A program made the translations under genes and the position numbers. Source: Synechococcus sp. CC9902 (GTDB lineage: Bacteria > Cyanobacteriota > Cyanobacteriia > PCC-6307 > Cyanobiaceae). From it: a stretch of 64,000 bases of DNA. The stretch is taken from contig NC_007513.1 in assembly GCF_000012505.1 (NCBI RefSeq), positions 1,364,001 through 1,428,000 of the forward strand. Direction: 5' to 3'. Shown piece by piece: positions 8,530 to 18,749 of this stretch. The notes beneath the pieces are model-generated. The model worked only from the letters and a program-made list of their open reading frames with translations, was not told the DNA's origin and made no database searches. The first letter of the stretch is position 1; each line of letters opens with the position of its first letter.

Positions 8530-10121
8530 CACGGCACGATCATTAAATCCAGGCTGACACGGGCCCGTGTGATGGCCGTATAGAGAAGTCGGCAATCGTG
8601 GTCAGACCCATCAGGGGAATCCAGCGGTTGTGGCCACAGCACAAACACCGCGTCGGCCTCACTTCCCTGGGCGCGATGAATGGTGAGCGCCACCGCTGGC
8701 TCCAGTCGTCGCAACCGTGCCGGATGCAAACGCTTCACCTCCACACCTCCATCATCCGTCGCCACCCGAAACAGCAAACGGCTCTGGTCGCCAGCTCCAA
8801 CCGTGATTCCCAGATCACCATTGGCAAGGCCCAGTTCAGGCTGGTTCCCACCACAGATCACTGGAAGGCCACTGGGCCAACGACGGGGATCCGCTGCAAT
8901 TACCTCCCCCAACAACGACCGATGCACATCTTCAAGACTCCAGGGCCCACGGCGACGGGGACACAGCACCAGATTTTGCTCCAGGGCTGCTAACAGAGGC
9001 TCTGCCTGTCCGCTCAACTCTGCCTCTGAACAATCGAGAAGTCCCTCCGATAACTGGAGAAGTCGGCGGTGATGACCTTGCCAGTGCCGTCGAATCATCG
9101 GTGGCAAACGGCGGGAGGATTCGCGGTGGATCCGAACATTCGCCTCAGCATCCAGCTCAGCCAGACCCCCCTGAAACGCGTCGATCCCACCCTCCCGTAA
9201 GGCACTGGCCAGTTGAGCCACAGCTCCACGGTTGCGATACGTCTGCTTGAGGTGAATCGCACCGGTCCCAAATCGTTCTCTGACATCGGATTGCTGCAAG
9301 CGATGCCAAACCGCACCACTCCCAACGGGTGGCAATTGCGCCGGATCACCAACCAACACCAAACGACAGCACGGAGGAAGTGCAGACAGCAGCGCTTGCA
9401 TCAACGCCAAATCGAGCATCGACATCTCATCGATCACCAAGAGATCCAGCTTCAGCGGTCGCTCGGCATGGCGCGCAAATCCATGGGCACCTGCCTCAAG
9501 CCAGCGATGCAATGTGCCGCATGGCAACCCCTTGAGTCGAGGGCGGACCGCATCGCCCAACCGTCGAGCCGCCTTACCCGTGGGTGCGGCCAAACCCATA
9601 CGCAGGTCGGGATGATGCAACTGCACCCGCGCCAACAATTCCACGACGGTGCTGGTTTTGCCTGTGCCCGGTCCGCCGCTGATCAACACCACTGAAGCCT
9701 GATCGAGGGCCAATACAGCATCGCGTTGCTCACGGTTCAAGCTCGACGGTGGATCGATAGCACCTGGATCGGTAGAACGCGGATCAGTCGGGGATGGGTC
9801 AGTCGGCAGTGGATCACTCGGTGTCGCGCGTTCCACCAGTGCTTCCACCACGTCGTCCATCGCCTGCATCCAACGACGCCAACCCAGCCGTTGGCCCTGC
9901 AACACCAACGGTGAAGCCTCTCCCTCCAGCCAACCGCTCTGCCGCACCAGCTCCTCGCGCTCGGGAGACAACGGCACCGTGAGGTTGCCCTGCTCCAGCG
10001 CTTCAATCAAGGCAAGGCTGAGCTGCTCAAGCTCAGGCCCATTGCGATTTGGTGGGATCCTGCGCACCAACGCAGCGTGCAAGCCAGAGGCAAAGGAGGC
10101 TGGCCAACCAGAACTGTTCAT
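8529..10121 (-). CDS. recD: Exodeoxyribonuclease V alpha subunit RecD
   Basis: A 530-residue 5'-3' helicase subunit of the RecBCD end-processing complex. Walker A is SGGPGTGKTST at about 146-156, Walker B is DEMSML, and the SF1 motifs AQGSEADAV and YTAITRAR close the protein. A proline/threonine/serine-rich tandem (SDPLPTDPSPTDP region, about 100-123) sits between the N-terminal RecB-contact domain and the ATPase. It begins inside the last codons of recB (4-base overlap) and ends overlapping the cupin gene, so the order is recC-recB-recD-cupin. Confidence 0.92.
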   Translation of the reverse strand: MNSSGWPASFASGLHAALVRRIPPNRNGPELEQLSLALIEALEQGNLTVPLSPEREELVRQSGWLEGEASPLVLQGQRLGWRRWMQAMDDVVEALVERATPSDPLPTDPSPTDPRSTDPGAIDPPSSLNREQRDAVLALDQASVVLISGGPGTGKTSTVVELLARVQLHHPDLRMGLAAPTGKAARRLGDAVRPRLKGLPCGTLHRWLEAGAHGFARHAERPLKLDLLVIDEMSMLDLALMQALLSALPPCCRLVLVGDPAQLPPVGSGAVWHRLQQSDVRERFGTGAIHLKQTYRNRGAVAQLASALREGGIDAFQGGLAELDAEANVRIHRESSRRLPPMIRRHWQGHHRRLLQLSEGLLDCSEAELSGQAEPLLAALEQNLVLCPRRRGPWSLEDVHRSLLGEVIAADPRRWPSGLPVICGGNQPELGLANGDLGITVGAGDQSRLLFRVATDDGGVEVKRLHPARLRRLEPAVALTIHRAQGSEADAVFVLWPQPLDSPDGSDHDCRLLYTAITRARVSLDLMIVP

Positions 10122-13100
10122 CGATCAACCTCAGACAAGGCACGATCCAGGGCCAACACCCGCTCCAACGGTGCAGGTTCCACCAGACGTCCTGGTCCCA
10201 CACTTGCGCTGTCCTCAAGCGAAACAAGCTGATCTCCAGGCATCCCTCTTAAGAAGACATAGACATATCCACCCAGGTGCTGTTCGGGGTTGTAATCCGG
10301 CAGACGCCAACTCAGGTGTCGGTGTAAGGCAACTAAGTAGAGATGGGCTTGCAAGGGGTAGTGATGGTGAATCATCTGCTCTTGCATGGCGTCCTGGTGA
10401 TAGTGACGCGGTCCGCAACGGCCAGGGCTGCCCTCCGATCGACGTTCCCCGATCCAATTGCTCTTCCAATCCAAAACCCACCAGCGCGACTGATGGGGGT
10501 CGCAAAACACCAGGTCGATCGAGCCGGTGAGGAAGCCACGGCTATTCACCCCCAACGTGGCGAGGTGATCGATATATCGCCCTCCAAACCGTGCGTTGGG
10601 AGAACAATGAAAGGCTTGAACGAGATCCTTGGTGCGTACATGGCCTACCGGCAGATCAAAGCTCAATTCATGGATGCGTTGCTTCAGCCCCAACTGGCTG
10701 AGTTGCAACTGCTCTAAGGGGCCACCAAGGGGAGTTTTGAGTACATAACCCAGCCCCTCCATCACCATCGATTGCAGGTTGCAATCCAACCCAGCCCGCC
10801 TGAGTTCCGAGTCGATCACAGCTGCCCGAAGACTGTCCAAGAGGGAAGGGTCGTCGGCATCCGCGGCCTGATATGGGATCTGCTCAAGAATCCGATGCAG
10901 GCAATCCCCAGCCACGGCACCCCTCGGGAAATCGGCAAGGGGCCCTTGCTCTGGCCAAAGCTCCGGTCCAGTGAGACTGCACTCCTCAGCTCCGGGGTCA
11001 GGGTCTCGACCTTGTTCATGCACGACAGGATCCACAGGCGCTGAGATCCAGGCGGAGTAACTCGCCCGTCCCCAGCTGCGATCGATTCGTCCAGGCGTTT
11101 CTCCAAGGCCGAGCGGCTGCTCGCTCGGCAGTGATCGCCAACGCTGAGATGGGAGCAGGGGATCGGGCAAAACACGGCGCAACAGCGACACACCCCGCTC
11201 GCTCAGGGCCAAGTCGAGGCGGTCATCGTTGAACTGATCCACCGAATCATGGATGGCGTCCGCGCCAAACAGCCAACACGGCAGTGGAGCGCCCTCTTGT
11301 CCCGTTGAACGCACCCAAACCACCATCAACTGGGAGCGGGCACGGGTCATCGCGACGTAGGCCAACCGTTCCGCTTCCGCCATGGCGTCGTCAGTCGCTT
11401 GTTGCGCAGCACGGTGTCCCTTTCCCCAATGGGAATCGATCGCAATGAACCAGCGACCATCACCCGTTTCCCGCCAGAGCGGTCCACTTTCTTGGCGCGG
11501 GGCTTGCCAGAGATAGGGACAGATCACCACTGGATACTCCAGCCCTTTGCTGCGATGGACAGTCACCACAGCCACGGCTTGATCGGCTTGGTCGCTGTGG
11601 GGCTGACGGGCTTCTGGCACCGGAGTTGTGGGATGCAAGCGCTCGCGACGCAGCCAATTTGCTGCCGTTGCACTGTCCAATCCCTGCCGATGCATTGCCT
11701 CCTGCACCAATCGACCCACCTGCTGCAGGTCCCCCAACATTCGGCCCCGTTCGGACAAATCCGCAGTCCGCTGACCCTCCAGGAGTTGGGCCAAACATCC
11801 CATTAAACCGAGCTTGGGCAAGGCGCGTTCCCAAAGCCGCAGCTGCTCAGCAAGCTGATCGAGCCCCCCCTCATTCTCCATCGCCTCTAAGGACCAATTC
11901 ATGAGCGGGGAGCTCACCAACAGCCGCAAACAACGATCATCACCGGGATCTGCCAGGGCATCCAACAGGCGCTGCACCACTAGAGCGGCTTCGCTTTCCA
12001 ACACATCGCCCTGGGTGACCAACCGACTGGGAATGCCAGCGGCGCCAAGGGCCCGACGTAGGTCCGTCGCCTGTTGATGACGACTGACCAGCACACACAG
12101 ATCAGAAGGGTCGGGTTGATCGGGGCCTTCCAAAATTTCAAACACCACCGCAGCGAGGTGTTGCGGCAACTGCTGCTCCAATGCCGTTCGTGATGCAGGC
12201 GTATCCAGCTCCAGCTCAAGCAGCTGTAGCGCGGCCGTCGTCGGAGACACCTGATCAACGGCTTGAGCTCGCACCGCAGGAATTTCCAAGTGAGAGCGAG
12301 GCATGCCTGGCGCCATCAACGTGTTCAACCCGTCCATCAGCGATGCGGTGGCGCGGAAGTTATCGAGCAAGTGATCAATGCGATCAACCTGTTGGCGAGC
12401 CTCTAGATAGGTTCCGAGATCGCCACCACGAAAGCGATAAATCGCTTGCTTTGGATCGCCCACCAACAGCAGAAGATGGTGAATGCGATCACCAAAGGCC
12501 CGTCGCAGCAAACGCCACTGCACCGGATCGGTGTCTTGGAACTCATCCACCATCACCGCGCGATAGCGCTCCTGAAGCGGTGCCAGCCAATCCACCTGTC
12601 CATCACCCGGATCCATCGCCGCGAGTAATCCAGCGAAAGTGATCGCTCCACGACGACCACGACGCTCCCGTAATTCCTCAAGACCACGCTCCAGCAAATA
12701 TCGCCATACCCGTTCCAATGGCTCATCCCAAAGGGCACCAATTGCGGACTGCAGTGCCGACGCCACCAAACTGGGCTCGTCCTCTCCGCACTTCCGGGCC
12801 ATCCGGCACCAACTGCCGGGATGGAAATACTCCTTCAAGGGTTTCTCAACCGAGGCAATCGCGGCCAGGGACGGCACACCGTTTTGGATCGCGATCCATT
12901 GGTTGATCACAGCGCAGCGATCCGTGCGTGGCTTCGCGCTGTAGGGCGATGTTGAGCCACAACCCTGGGATTTCCACTGCGCAGCTGCCGCTCGAAAACC
13001 CGACTCCAGGGCGGCATGATCACTCTCCCAGTGGGATTGAAACGCATGCCAAAGGCTTTCGATCCAGCACGGGAGCTGATCACGCAGCGGCGATTGTCGA

Positions 13101-13744
13101 TCAACACTTGTCGAATCGCCGGCCAGCCGGGGGTTGGGATCTCCATCCAGTCGGGCCAAAGCCGCACCGAACGTTTGCGGCGACAACCCCCGTTGCCGTA
13201 GCCCTTGCAACTGCTCATCGGGAAGGGTCAACAGCTCCTGCTGCCAGAGGTATTGCACCACCTCGGCCTGAAGTGCGGCCGCGTCACTCTCGAGTTGAGG
13301 TTCGATCGCAGCCCCGTTATCGAGGGCTAAACGGCGCAGGCTGCGGCGGCAAAACCCATGGATCGTGGCGATGTCAGCCCGGTCGAGTTGCTCGAGTGCC
13401 ACCAACAGCCGTCGAATTCTGATGCGTCGATCCGCAGACGCCGTGCATTGCTCCCACCATGCGGCCATGACCGGGTCGGGAGCCGACGGAAACATTTCGT
13501 TCTCCAGTTGCTCCAACCCAACTAGCGCCTGCTGCAAACGCTGACCAATCCGAGATCGCAATTCCTCAGCGGCGGCTTCGGTGTAAGTCACAACGAGCAG
13601 TGCTTCCAGCGGGTAAGCCGCCTCGGTGATCAATCGAAGGGTGAGATGGGCAAGCGCGAAGGTTTTGCCCGTCCCTGCACTGGCTTCCAACAGACGGATT
13701 CCAGGCTTAAGGGGATAAGTGTTGGCGTCAAAGCGTTCTGCCAT
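10118..13744 (-). CDS. recB: Exodeoxyribonuclease V beta subunit RecB
   Basis: A 1208-residue helicase-nuclease. Walker A (EASAGTGKTFALAHLT) lies near residue 24, Walker B is VMVDEFQDTDPVQW, and motif V-VI (VHRSKGLEYPVV; AYVAMTRAR) is in the second half. The C-terminal nuclease shows GSIDLVF and VLDWKSN, the metal-binding Asp and the D-x-K pair of the RecB family. The ATG at 13744 (MAERFDANTY) is preferred over a TTG at 13756 that overlaps recC. It forms the complex that repairs double-strand breaks and degrades invading linear DNA. Confidence 0.93.
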   Translation of the reverse strand: MAERFDANTYPLKPGIRLLEASAGTGKTFALAHLTLRLITEAAYPLEALLVVTYTEAAAEELRSRIGQRLQQALVGLEQLENEMFPSAPDPVMAAWWEQCTASADRRIRIRRLLVALEQLDRADIATIHGFCRRSLRRLALDNGAAIEPQLESDAAALQAEVVQYLWQQELLTLPDEQLQGLRQRGLSPQTFGAALARLDGDPNPRLAGDSTSVDRQSPLRDQLPCWIESLWHAFQSHWESDHAALESGFRAAAAQWKSQGCGSTSPYSAKPRTDRCAVINQWIAIQNGVPSLAAIASVEKPLKEYFHPGSWCRMARKCGEDEPSLVASALQSAIGALWDEPLERVWRYLLERGLEELRERRGRRGAITFAGLLAAMDPGDGQVDWLAPLQERYRAVMVDEFQDTDPVQWRLLRRAFGDRIHHLLLLVGDPKQAIYRFRGGDLGTYLEARQQVDRIDHLLDNFRATASLMDGLNTLMAPGMPRSHLEIPAVRAQAVDQVSPTTAALQLLELELDTPASRTALEQQLPQHLAAVVFEILEGPDQPDPSDLCVLVSRHQQATDLRRALGAAGIPSRLVTQGDVLESEAALVVQRLLDALADPGDDRCLRLLVSSPLMNWSLEAMENEGGLDQLAEQLRLWERALPKLGLMGCLAQLLEGQRTADLSERGRMLGDLQQVGRLVQEAMHRQGLDSATAANWLRRERLHPTTPVPEARQPHSDQADQAVAVVTVHRSKGLEYPVVICPYLWQAPRQESGPLWRETGDGRWFIAIDSHWGKGHRAAQQATDDAMAEAERLAYVAMTRARSQLMVVWVRSTGQEGAPLPCWLFGADAIHDSVDQFNDDRLDLALSERGVSLLRRVLPDPLLPSQRWRSLPSEQPLGLGETPGRIDRSWGRASYSAWISAPVDPVVHEQGRDPDPGAEECSLTGPELWPEQGPLADFPRGAVAGDCLHRILEQIPYQAADADDPSLLDSLRAAVIDSELRRAGLDCNLQSMVMEGLGYVLKTPLGGPLEQLQLSQLGLKQRIHELSFDLPVGHVRTKDLVQAFHCSPNARFGGRYIDHLATLGVNSRGFLTGSIDLVFCDPHQSRWWVLDWKSNWIGERRSEGSPGRCGPRHYHQDAMQEQMIHHHYPLQAHLYLVALHRHLSWRLPDYNPEQHLGGYVYVFLRGMPGDQLVSLEDSASVGPGRLVEPAPLERVLALDRALSEVDR

Positions 13745-13752
13745 GGTTGCGA

Positions 13753-16700
13753 TCAACTCCGCCGCGCTTGAAACAGGGGTTGATACAGCGCCGAACAGGC
13801 TTCATCGAAGCCCGGTGTCTGCAACAGCGCATCCGCCTCCAGCTCCGCTCCGAAACAAAGCTGAAGCGCAGGCGAAAGGCGCTCCTCTTGCCAACACGTT
13901 CGAAAACGATCCATGCCTGTCCCTGGTTTGCGCTGCTCATGCCAAACCATCTGCCAACCACTTTTAGGGGGAATGGGCCAGCACTGATGCATCCCCTGAT
14001 GAGCTAGTCCTTGCAGCGTGACCAGCTGCTGCTCCGCCTGGTCCGCTGGCAACGCCATCCAGTGCAGGTGAATTTCCGCACCGATGGCACGGGTACTGCG
14101 GGCAATTACCGCCGTGGGGGTTGGCATCAACCGGCAAAGGTGGAGATGTTGAAGCCAACCACGCATCACACCCCTCGCACTGAGCATTCCCGCCTGAACC
14201 ACGACTTGGGTTTCCCCAGCGAATACAAGCGGTCGGAGAACACCTTCAATCACGATGTCCTCGCGACGGCAAGGGCCGAGGCTGTCGAGCTGACGTCTGA
14301 GGCGTTGCCAACGGTCTGCCAACTCCTGTTGCTCTAGGGCGGCGCCAGCTCCAGCCGGCAGCACCCCCTGACCGGCCAGCAGCGACCGCCAATTCGGCAA
14401 CTCTCCGGCGGCAAGCAACGGTTCCAGGTTTTGATCCAACAGCTGATAACGCTCGAGGGCATTGAGCTCGAGGGGGTCGAGATCCTCCACTGCATCAATC
14501 CCCTCACCCGGTCGCAGCCCCTTCGAACGCAACCAAGCCGCCTGGGGTTGATGCATCCAGCGCAGGAGCTCTTCAAACACCAACGGCTTCTCTGGCTTGG
14601 AACTGGTCCCTGGGTCCGCCTGAGGGAACGTCCAGGCCAGGGGCCACGCCAGGGCTTGTTTTGGTTCCGGTCGAGAACGATCCAACCAGCGGCGGGCCTC
14701 CAACTGACGGCGATCGCAACTCAAAGGGGTCTCGATTTGAAAGTTGCTACGCGCCAAAGGGTTGGCAGCTGGCGTCAGCACCAAACCGTCGGTGCTGCTG
14801 GTGGACAACTCCTGCTGGAGTTGGGCCAACCATTGCTCCACAGGAGCCGCAGGGGGTTGGGCCTCACCGGTGCGTTCATTCCGACCACACCAACTGATCA
14901 ATAGATGGCGTCGTGCTGACATCAACGCCTCTAATAAGACGTACCGGTCTTGATCACTACCGCGGGGATCACCAAGCCGACGGTGTTGTTCAAGAAGATG
15001 GAAGCCTGGGCGTTGATTGGGACGTGGGAACACGGCGCCATCGAGCCCCATCAACACAATCACCTTGTGGGGGATGGCCCGCATCGGTTCCAAGGCGCTG
15101 ATGGTGAGCGAACCAGTGCGGTGCCCGAAACGACCGCTATCCACCGACAGGGCTTCATTAAGCACCTCCAAGACAACGGCGATATCAAGCTCCAGCGCGC
15201 AATCGGTGGCCCGCAATCGCCAGTCTTCTAGGGCTGCGGTCCAGGTTTGTAATTCACCACTCCAAGCGCGGCCATCCCCAAACAATTCCTGCAACACCGA
15301 CTGCAGCAACGCCACCCATGCAGCACAGGTCTGAGGTCGCCTGAACTGCTCGAGCATCCGAGCCAATCGATCCAGCAGGGTCCACCACCGCACCAAGCGC
15401 TCCGGATCCAACTCCCACTGGAACGGTGCCGCACCCGCAGGGGCTAATCCATCACGAACAGGCAACACCAGGCCCAAAAGCCAGCGGTCTAAACACCAGC
15501 GCAACCCATGGGTTTCGTCTCCACCCCGTTCCTTTGCATCGAGCCCCCAACGGAAACCGGTGTGCTGCAAAACCCGCGTCATCAAGGTGCAGTCTTCGGA
15601 CGACAACCCCTGTAATTCCTGAAGAGCAGGGTTGGCCAACCATTGCTCTAAGCCGGTAGCCGTTAAACGACCAGCCGCCAACTCCAGCAGGTTGAGCATG
15701 GCCATTGACAGTCCAGGACTGCTTTGCTGAGTGCGGTCAGTGAGACGCCAGGGGAGATCAACACCAATGGCATCGGCATCGTTAAAGACTGAATTCAGCA
15801 ACGGGGCATAACGATCCACCTGCGGCGTCATCACCAGAACATCACGCGGAGCGAGGTCTGGATCCGCAGCGAGCCACTGGAGGATCCGATCCCGCACCAG
15901 CTGCACCTCTCGCCAAGGTCCAGGGGCTGCTTGGAATAAGAGCGATTGATCATTGGCTAACCGGAGCAGTCCTCCCGACTGCTCCGGATCAACAAGCTGC
16001 TCTTGCAGCTGTTCCAGGAGAGATGGAGAGCCCGTGGATGCTGCAGCCATCTGCACCGGTGATGCAAAAAGATCTCCCTCGCGCCGCTCACCCAACTGAA
16101 CATCACCCGACCCCTCCAACAATTGCTGGAACTCAGCCCCCATACGGCCAAAACTGGCTTCCAGCCTCGGTGCCGCCTCAAGCCAATGTCCATCTGGGGG
16201 CTCCAACCAAGCCTCCTGGAGCAGCTCTCGACGGCTTCCACAGCGTTGCCATAGATCGGGGCAAGGCGTCAGGAGATACACCTCCACATCAAGAACACCC
16301 GAGAGGGCCTGAATCAGGTCCACTTGCACGGGGGCTAGGGCACTGATTCCAAACAAACGCAATCGCTCAGGAAGAGAATCAGCGGATACCGCACCCCGCC
16401 GCAATCGATCGATGGCGTCACGGACCTGCAGGCCAAAGGGCGGGCGGTTCAGCTGATCCGCCAAACGACGCCAAAGCAGTGGTTGCCAATCGGTCTCCGC
16501 TGATGATGGGGACGCACTCCACTGACCCAATTGATCAGCGCGATAGAGGGCGTAATCGTCGAAGGCATCAGCGATCATCCGGGCCAGCTGCCAGCGATCA
16601 CGACTGAGGGCTTGGGATTGGCCACCTCCCTCCCGACCATCCAACCAACGCTTCAGTGGCAGGGCGGCTGGCTGCTCGAGCAACTCCGGGAGGAGTTCCA

Positions 16701-16986
16701 GTACAGACCAGACCAATTGATTGGCGCGCCAAGGATCGGCTTCCTTCGGGGGAAGATCTAAAACCTGACGAACCAACTCTCGAAATCGACTACCCGGAAA
16801 AGGGAAGCGAACCAACGAGCTAATTCCATTTGCTACCGCAAGCTGTTCGCCCAACCAGCGGCTGGTGGGCCAGGTGTTCACCATCACCTCCAGCGTTTCC
16901 AACGGTCCCGGTTGCTGGTCAATCAGTTGCTGAGCCAGCAATTGAGCGAGGAATTCAGCGCGGTTGCTGCGATAGAGGGTCAGCAA
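13753..16986 (-). CDS. recC: Exodeoxyribonuclease V gamma subunit RecC
   Basis: A 1077-residue RecC, the Chi-scanning subunit. Typical features are the N-terminal YRSNRAEFLAQLL with WPTSRWLGEQL, the FPFPGSRFRELVRQVL block, the central VLVMTPQVDRYAPLL, and VIVLMGLDGAVFPR. The helicase motifs are degenerate, as expected. Translation starts at TTG 16986, as no ATG precedes the conserved N-terminus. It is the first gene of the minus-strand recC-recB-recD-cupin set. Confidence 0.92.
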   Translation of the reverse strand: MLTLYRSNRAEFLAQLLAQQLIDQQPGPLETLEVMVNTWPTSRWLGEQLAVANGISSLVRFPFPGSRFRELVRQVLDLPPKEADPWRANQLVWSVLELLPELLEQPAALPLKRWLDGREGGGQSQALSRDRWQLARMIADAFDDYALYRADQLGQWSASPSSAETDWQPLLWRRLADQLNRPPFGLQVRDAIDRLRRGAVSADSLPERLRLFGISALAPVQVDLIQALSGVLDVEVYLLTPCPDLWQRCGSRRELLQEAWLEPPDGHWLEAAPRLEASFGRMGAEFQQLLEGSGDVQLGERREGDLFASPVQMAAASTGSPSLLEQLQEQLVDPEQSGGLLRLANDQSLLFQAAPGPWREVQLVRDRILQWLAADPDLAPRDVLVMTPQVDRYAPLLNSVFNDADAIGVDLPWRLTDRTQQSSPGLSMAMLNLLELAAGRLTATGLEQWLANPALQELQGLSSEDCTLMTRVLQHTGFRWGLDAKERGGDETHGLRWCLDRWLLGLVLPVRDGLAPAGAAPFQWELDPERLVRWWTLLDRLARMLEQFRRPQTCAAWVALLQSVLQELFGDGRAWSGELQTWTAALEDWRLRATDCALELDIAVVLEVLNEALSVDSGRFGHRTGSLTISALEPMRAIPHKVIVLMGLDGAVFPRPNQRPGFHLLEQHRRLGDPRGSDQDRYVLLEALMSARRHLLISWCGRNERTGEAQPPAAPVEQWLAQLQQELSTSSTDGLVLTPAANPLARSNFQIETPLSCDRRQLEARRWLDRSRPEPKQALAWPLAWTFPQADPGTSSKPEKPLVFEELLRWMHQPQAAWLRSKGLRPGEGIDAVEDLDPLELNALERYQLLDQNLEPLLAAGELPNWRSLLAGQGVLPAGAGAALEQQELADRWQRLRRQLDSLGPCRREDIVIEGVLRPLVFAGETQVVVQAGMLSARGVMRGWLQHLHLCRLMPTPTAVIARSTRAIGAEIHLHWMALPADQAEQQLVTLQGLAHQGMHQCWPIPPKSGWQMVWHEQRKPGTGMDRFRTCWQEERLSPALQLCFGAELEADALLQTPGFDEACSALYQPLFQARRS

Positions 16987-17410
16987 AGTTCTGAAGCACC
17001 AGTAAGAACAGAAAGCACCCGCTCGAGCTGGGCTGGCGTATCTCTACAAAATAATCAGCACCGAGTGCACCAGACATCAAAGGATGCAGTACCGCATCAC
17101 AATTCCACAACAAAGATCACGACCAGGAATTTTTGCAATGAACGGTGCTGGCAAAACAACCAAGAGCTTTGATGTGTAATTTTCCGCTTTCACCAACAAT
17201 TGGTCGAAACCAAAAAGGCAAGACTCTTTCAAAAAGTAGGCAAGCTAGTACAACTCAATCGATCAACTAAAGAACACGACAACAGAAACAAAACAGATCA
17301 GCAGCCCCCTTTGATAGCAGTCATTTTATCAATTTAGAAAAGAAATTAATATGAGAAGAAGACCATCAAAAGTCTCATTCGCCTTTTACTAATCGATCCA
17401 ACCCCTTCAT
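16987..17410. other. 424-bp A/T-rich gap upstream of recC
   Basis: I see no coding frame, tRNA or convincing hairpin here. It separates recC from the pdxJ-ycf54 group and presumably holds the recC promoter near its left end. Confidence 0.5.
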
Positions 17411-17656
17411 TTACTTTCCAATGGTGATCAAGGGTTGATTATTTTTAAACCAAATCCAATCCCGAATGGGCGGAGTTTCCGTTAGATCACGGCGCGTCAG
17501 ACGAAGACCAAGCTTCGCTGATGCGCCCAACAAAATATCCACCATGGCATCGCCATCCGCACATGTTGCCAAGGCTTGATTGGTTTTTTCGGCACCATTC
17601 AAGGCGCGAACCAACAACGTGATCCGCTTGGACACGGGTAATGAACTTGGATGCAT
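17411..17656 (-). CDS. Small protein with weak Nif11-like character
   Basis: An 81-residue protein starting [20 protein letters not shown]. Its ATG overlaps the ycf54 stop (TGATG), so it is the last gene of a pdxJ-ycf54 unit. The stretch from about residue 15 to 60 (A-rich helix, CADGDAMVDILLGASAKLGL, then RRDL) resembles the Nif11 helical unit, but the likeness is weak and the C-terminus (WIWFKNNQPLITIGK) is different. Function unknown. Confidence 0.6.
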   Translation of the reverse strand: MHPSSLPVSKRITLLVRALNGAEKTNQALATCADGDAMVDILLGASAKLGLRLTRRDLTETPPIRDWIWFKNNQPLITIGK

Positions 17657-17976
17657 CAAACGCTGCCAGACAAGGGGTCAGGAATGGTCGAAGAGGGAGC
17701 CTCGAAACGTCCCACGGCAACGTATTCCAACCTTAATTTCAAAAATGTGATGAATTTTTCATCTGTGGATACAACCGCTGCGGACGGCTGAGGCACTTGG
17801 CTGGCCAGCTCCGCCAGCTCTGATGCTTGAAGAAATGCTGGGCGAATCAGCAACCAAAAGTCGATCTCTCGGTTGGTTTCGGCGTAGTTCCGCCGACGCT
17901 CCTTGAGCACTTCCTCAAGGGGTTCATCAACGGTGAGGAACGTCTCGCTGGCGGCAACGAAGTGATAAGTGGTCAT
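17656..17976 (-). CDS. ycf54: Ycf54, Mg-protoporphyrin IX monomethyl ester cyclase factor
   Basis: A 106-residue soluble protein needed for stability and activity of the oxidative cyclase that makes the fifth ring of chlorophyll. The sequence has the diagnostic start [14 protein letters not shown], then [18 protein letters not shown] and [19 protein letters not shown]. The length is normal. Its ATG overlaps the pdxJ stop (TGATG), and its stop overlaps the next small gene, so the three are co-transcribed. Confidence 0.9.
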   Translation of the reverse strand: MTTYHFVAASETFLTVDEPLEEVLKERRRNYAETNREIDFWLLIRPAFLQASELAELASQVPQPSAAVVSTDEKFITFLKLRLEYVAVGRFEAPSSTIPDPLSGSV

Positions 17977-18722
17977 CCGAGTGCCTGTCCAAACAAGGGG
18001 TCACGCCGAGGATTCTGAATCAACGCCTTCATTTCTCGCACCGCCTGTTGCAGTCCAACGACAACTGCACGAGCGACGATCGTATGGCCAATGTTCAGTT
18101 CTTCCATTCCGGGGATCGCGGCCACAGGCTCCACGTTCTGATACGTGAGCCCATGACCTGCATTGACACGCAGGCCCATGGCCCGAGCCGTAGCGGTGCC
18201 CTCGGTGAGTCGAGCTAATTCGTGGGGTTGATCATTCCAACTGCCCTCCGCATAACGCCCGGTGTGGAGTTCCACCCAACGCGCCCCGGAATCAGTGCAG
18301 CCTCGTAGCTGAGAAGCCACGGGATCCACAAACAAGCTCACCGGAATTCCGCTGGTCTGAAGCTGGCTCACCATTCCAGTGAGTTCCGACAACTGCGCCA
18401 CCACATCCAGGCCACCCTCCGTGGTTACCTCTTGGCGATGTTCTGGCACCAGCGTCACCATGTCGGGCTTCACCCTCAAAGCAATGGCCACCATCTCGGC
18501 CGTTGCAGCCATCTCCAAATTCAGTCGAGACCGAACGGTCTGCCGCAACAGTTCAACATCGCGATCTTGGATGTGACGACGATCTTCTCTGAGATGGACT
18601 GTGATCCCATCAGCACCCCCCAATTCAGCGAGCATCGCCATCGGCACGGGATCAGGTTCGACCGTGCGTCGCGCTTCGCGAATGTTGGCAATGTGATCGA
18701 TATTGACGCCCAAGCTGGCCAT
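17973..18722 (-). CDS. pdxJ: Pyridoxine 5'-phosphate synthase PdxJ
   Basis: This enzyme joins 3-amino-1-hydroxyacetone phosphate and deoxyxylulose 5-phosphate to make pyridoxine 5'-phosphate (vitamin B6). The 249-residue TIM barrel has the family signatures [51 protein letters not shown] and [11 protein letters not shown]. It starts at ATG 18722, divergent from the acyltransferase with only 27 bp between, and overlaps ycf54 downstream. Confidence 0.95.
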   Translation of the reverse strand: MASLGVNIDHIANIREARRTVEPDPVPMAMLAELGGADGITVHLREDRRHIQDRDVELLRQTVRSRLNLEMAATAEMVAIALRVKPDMVTLVPEHRQEVTTEGGLDVVAQLSELTGMVSQLQTSGIPVSLFVDPVASQLRGCTDSGARWVELHTGRYAEGSWNDQPHELARLTEGTATARAMGLRVNAGHGLTYQNVEPVAAIPGMEELNIGHTIVARAVVVGLQQAVREMKALIQNPRRDPLFGQALG

Positions 18723-18749
18723 GGAGGCTGGTATTGATGGCCAAATCCT

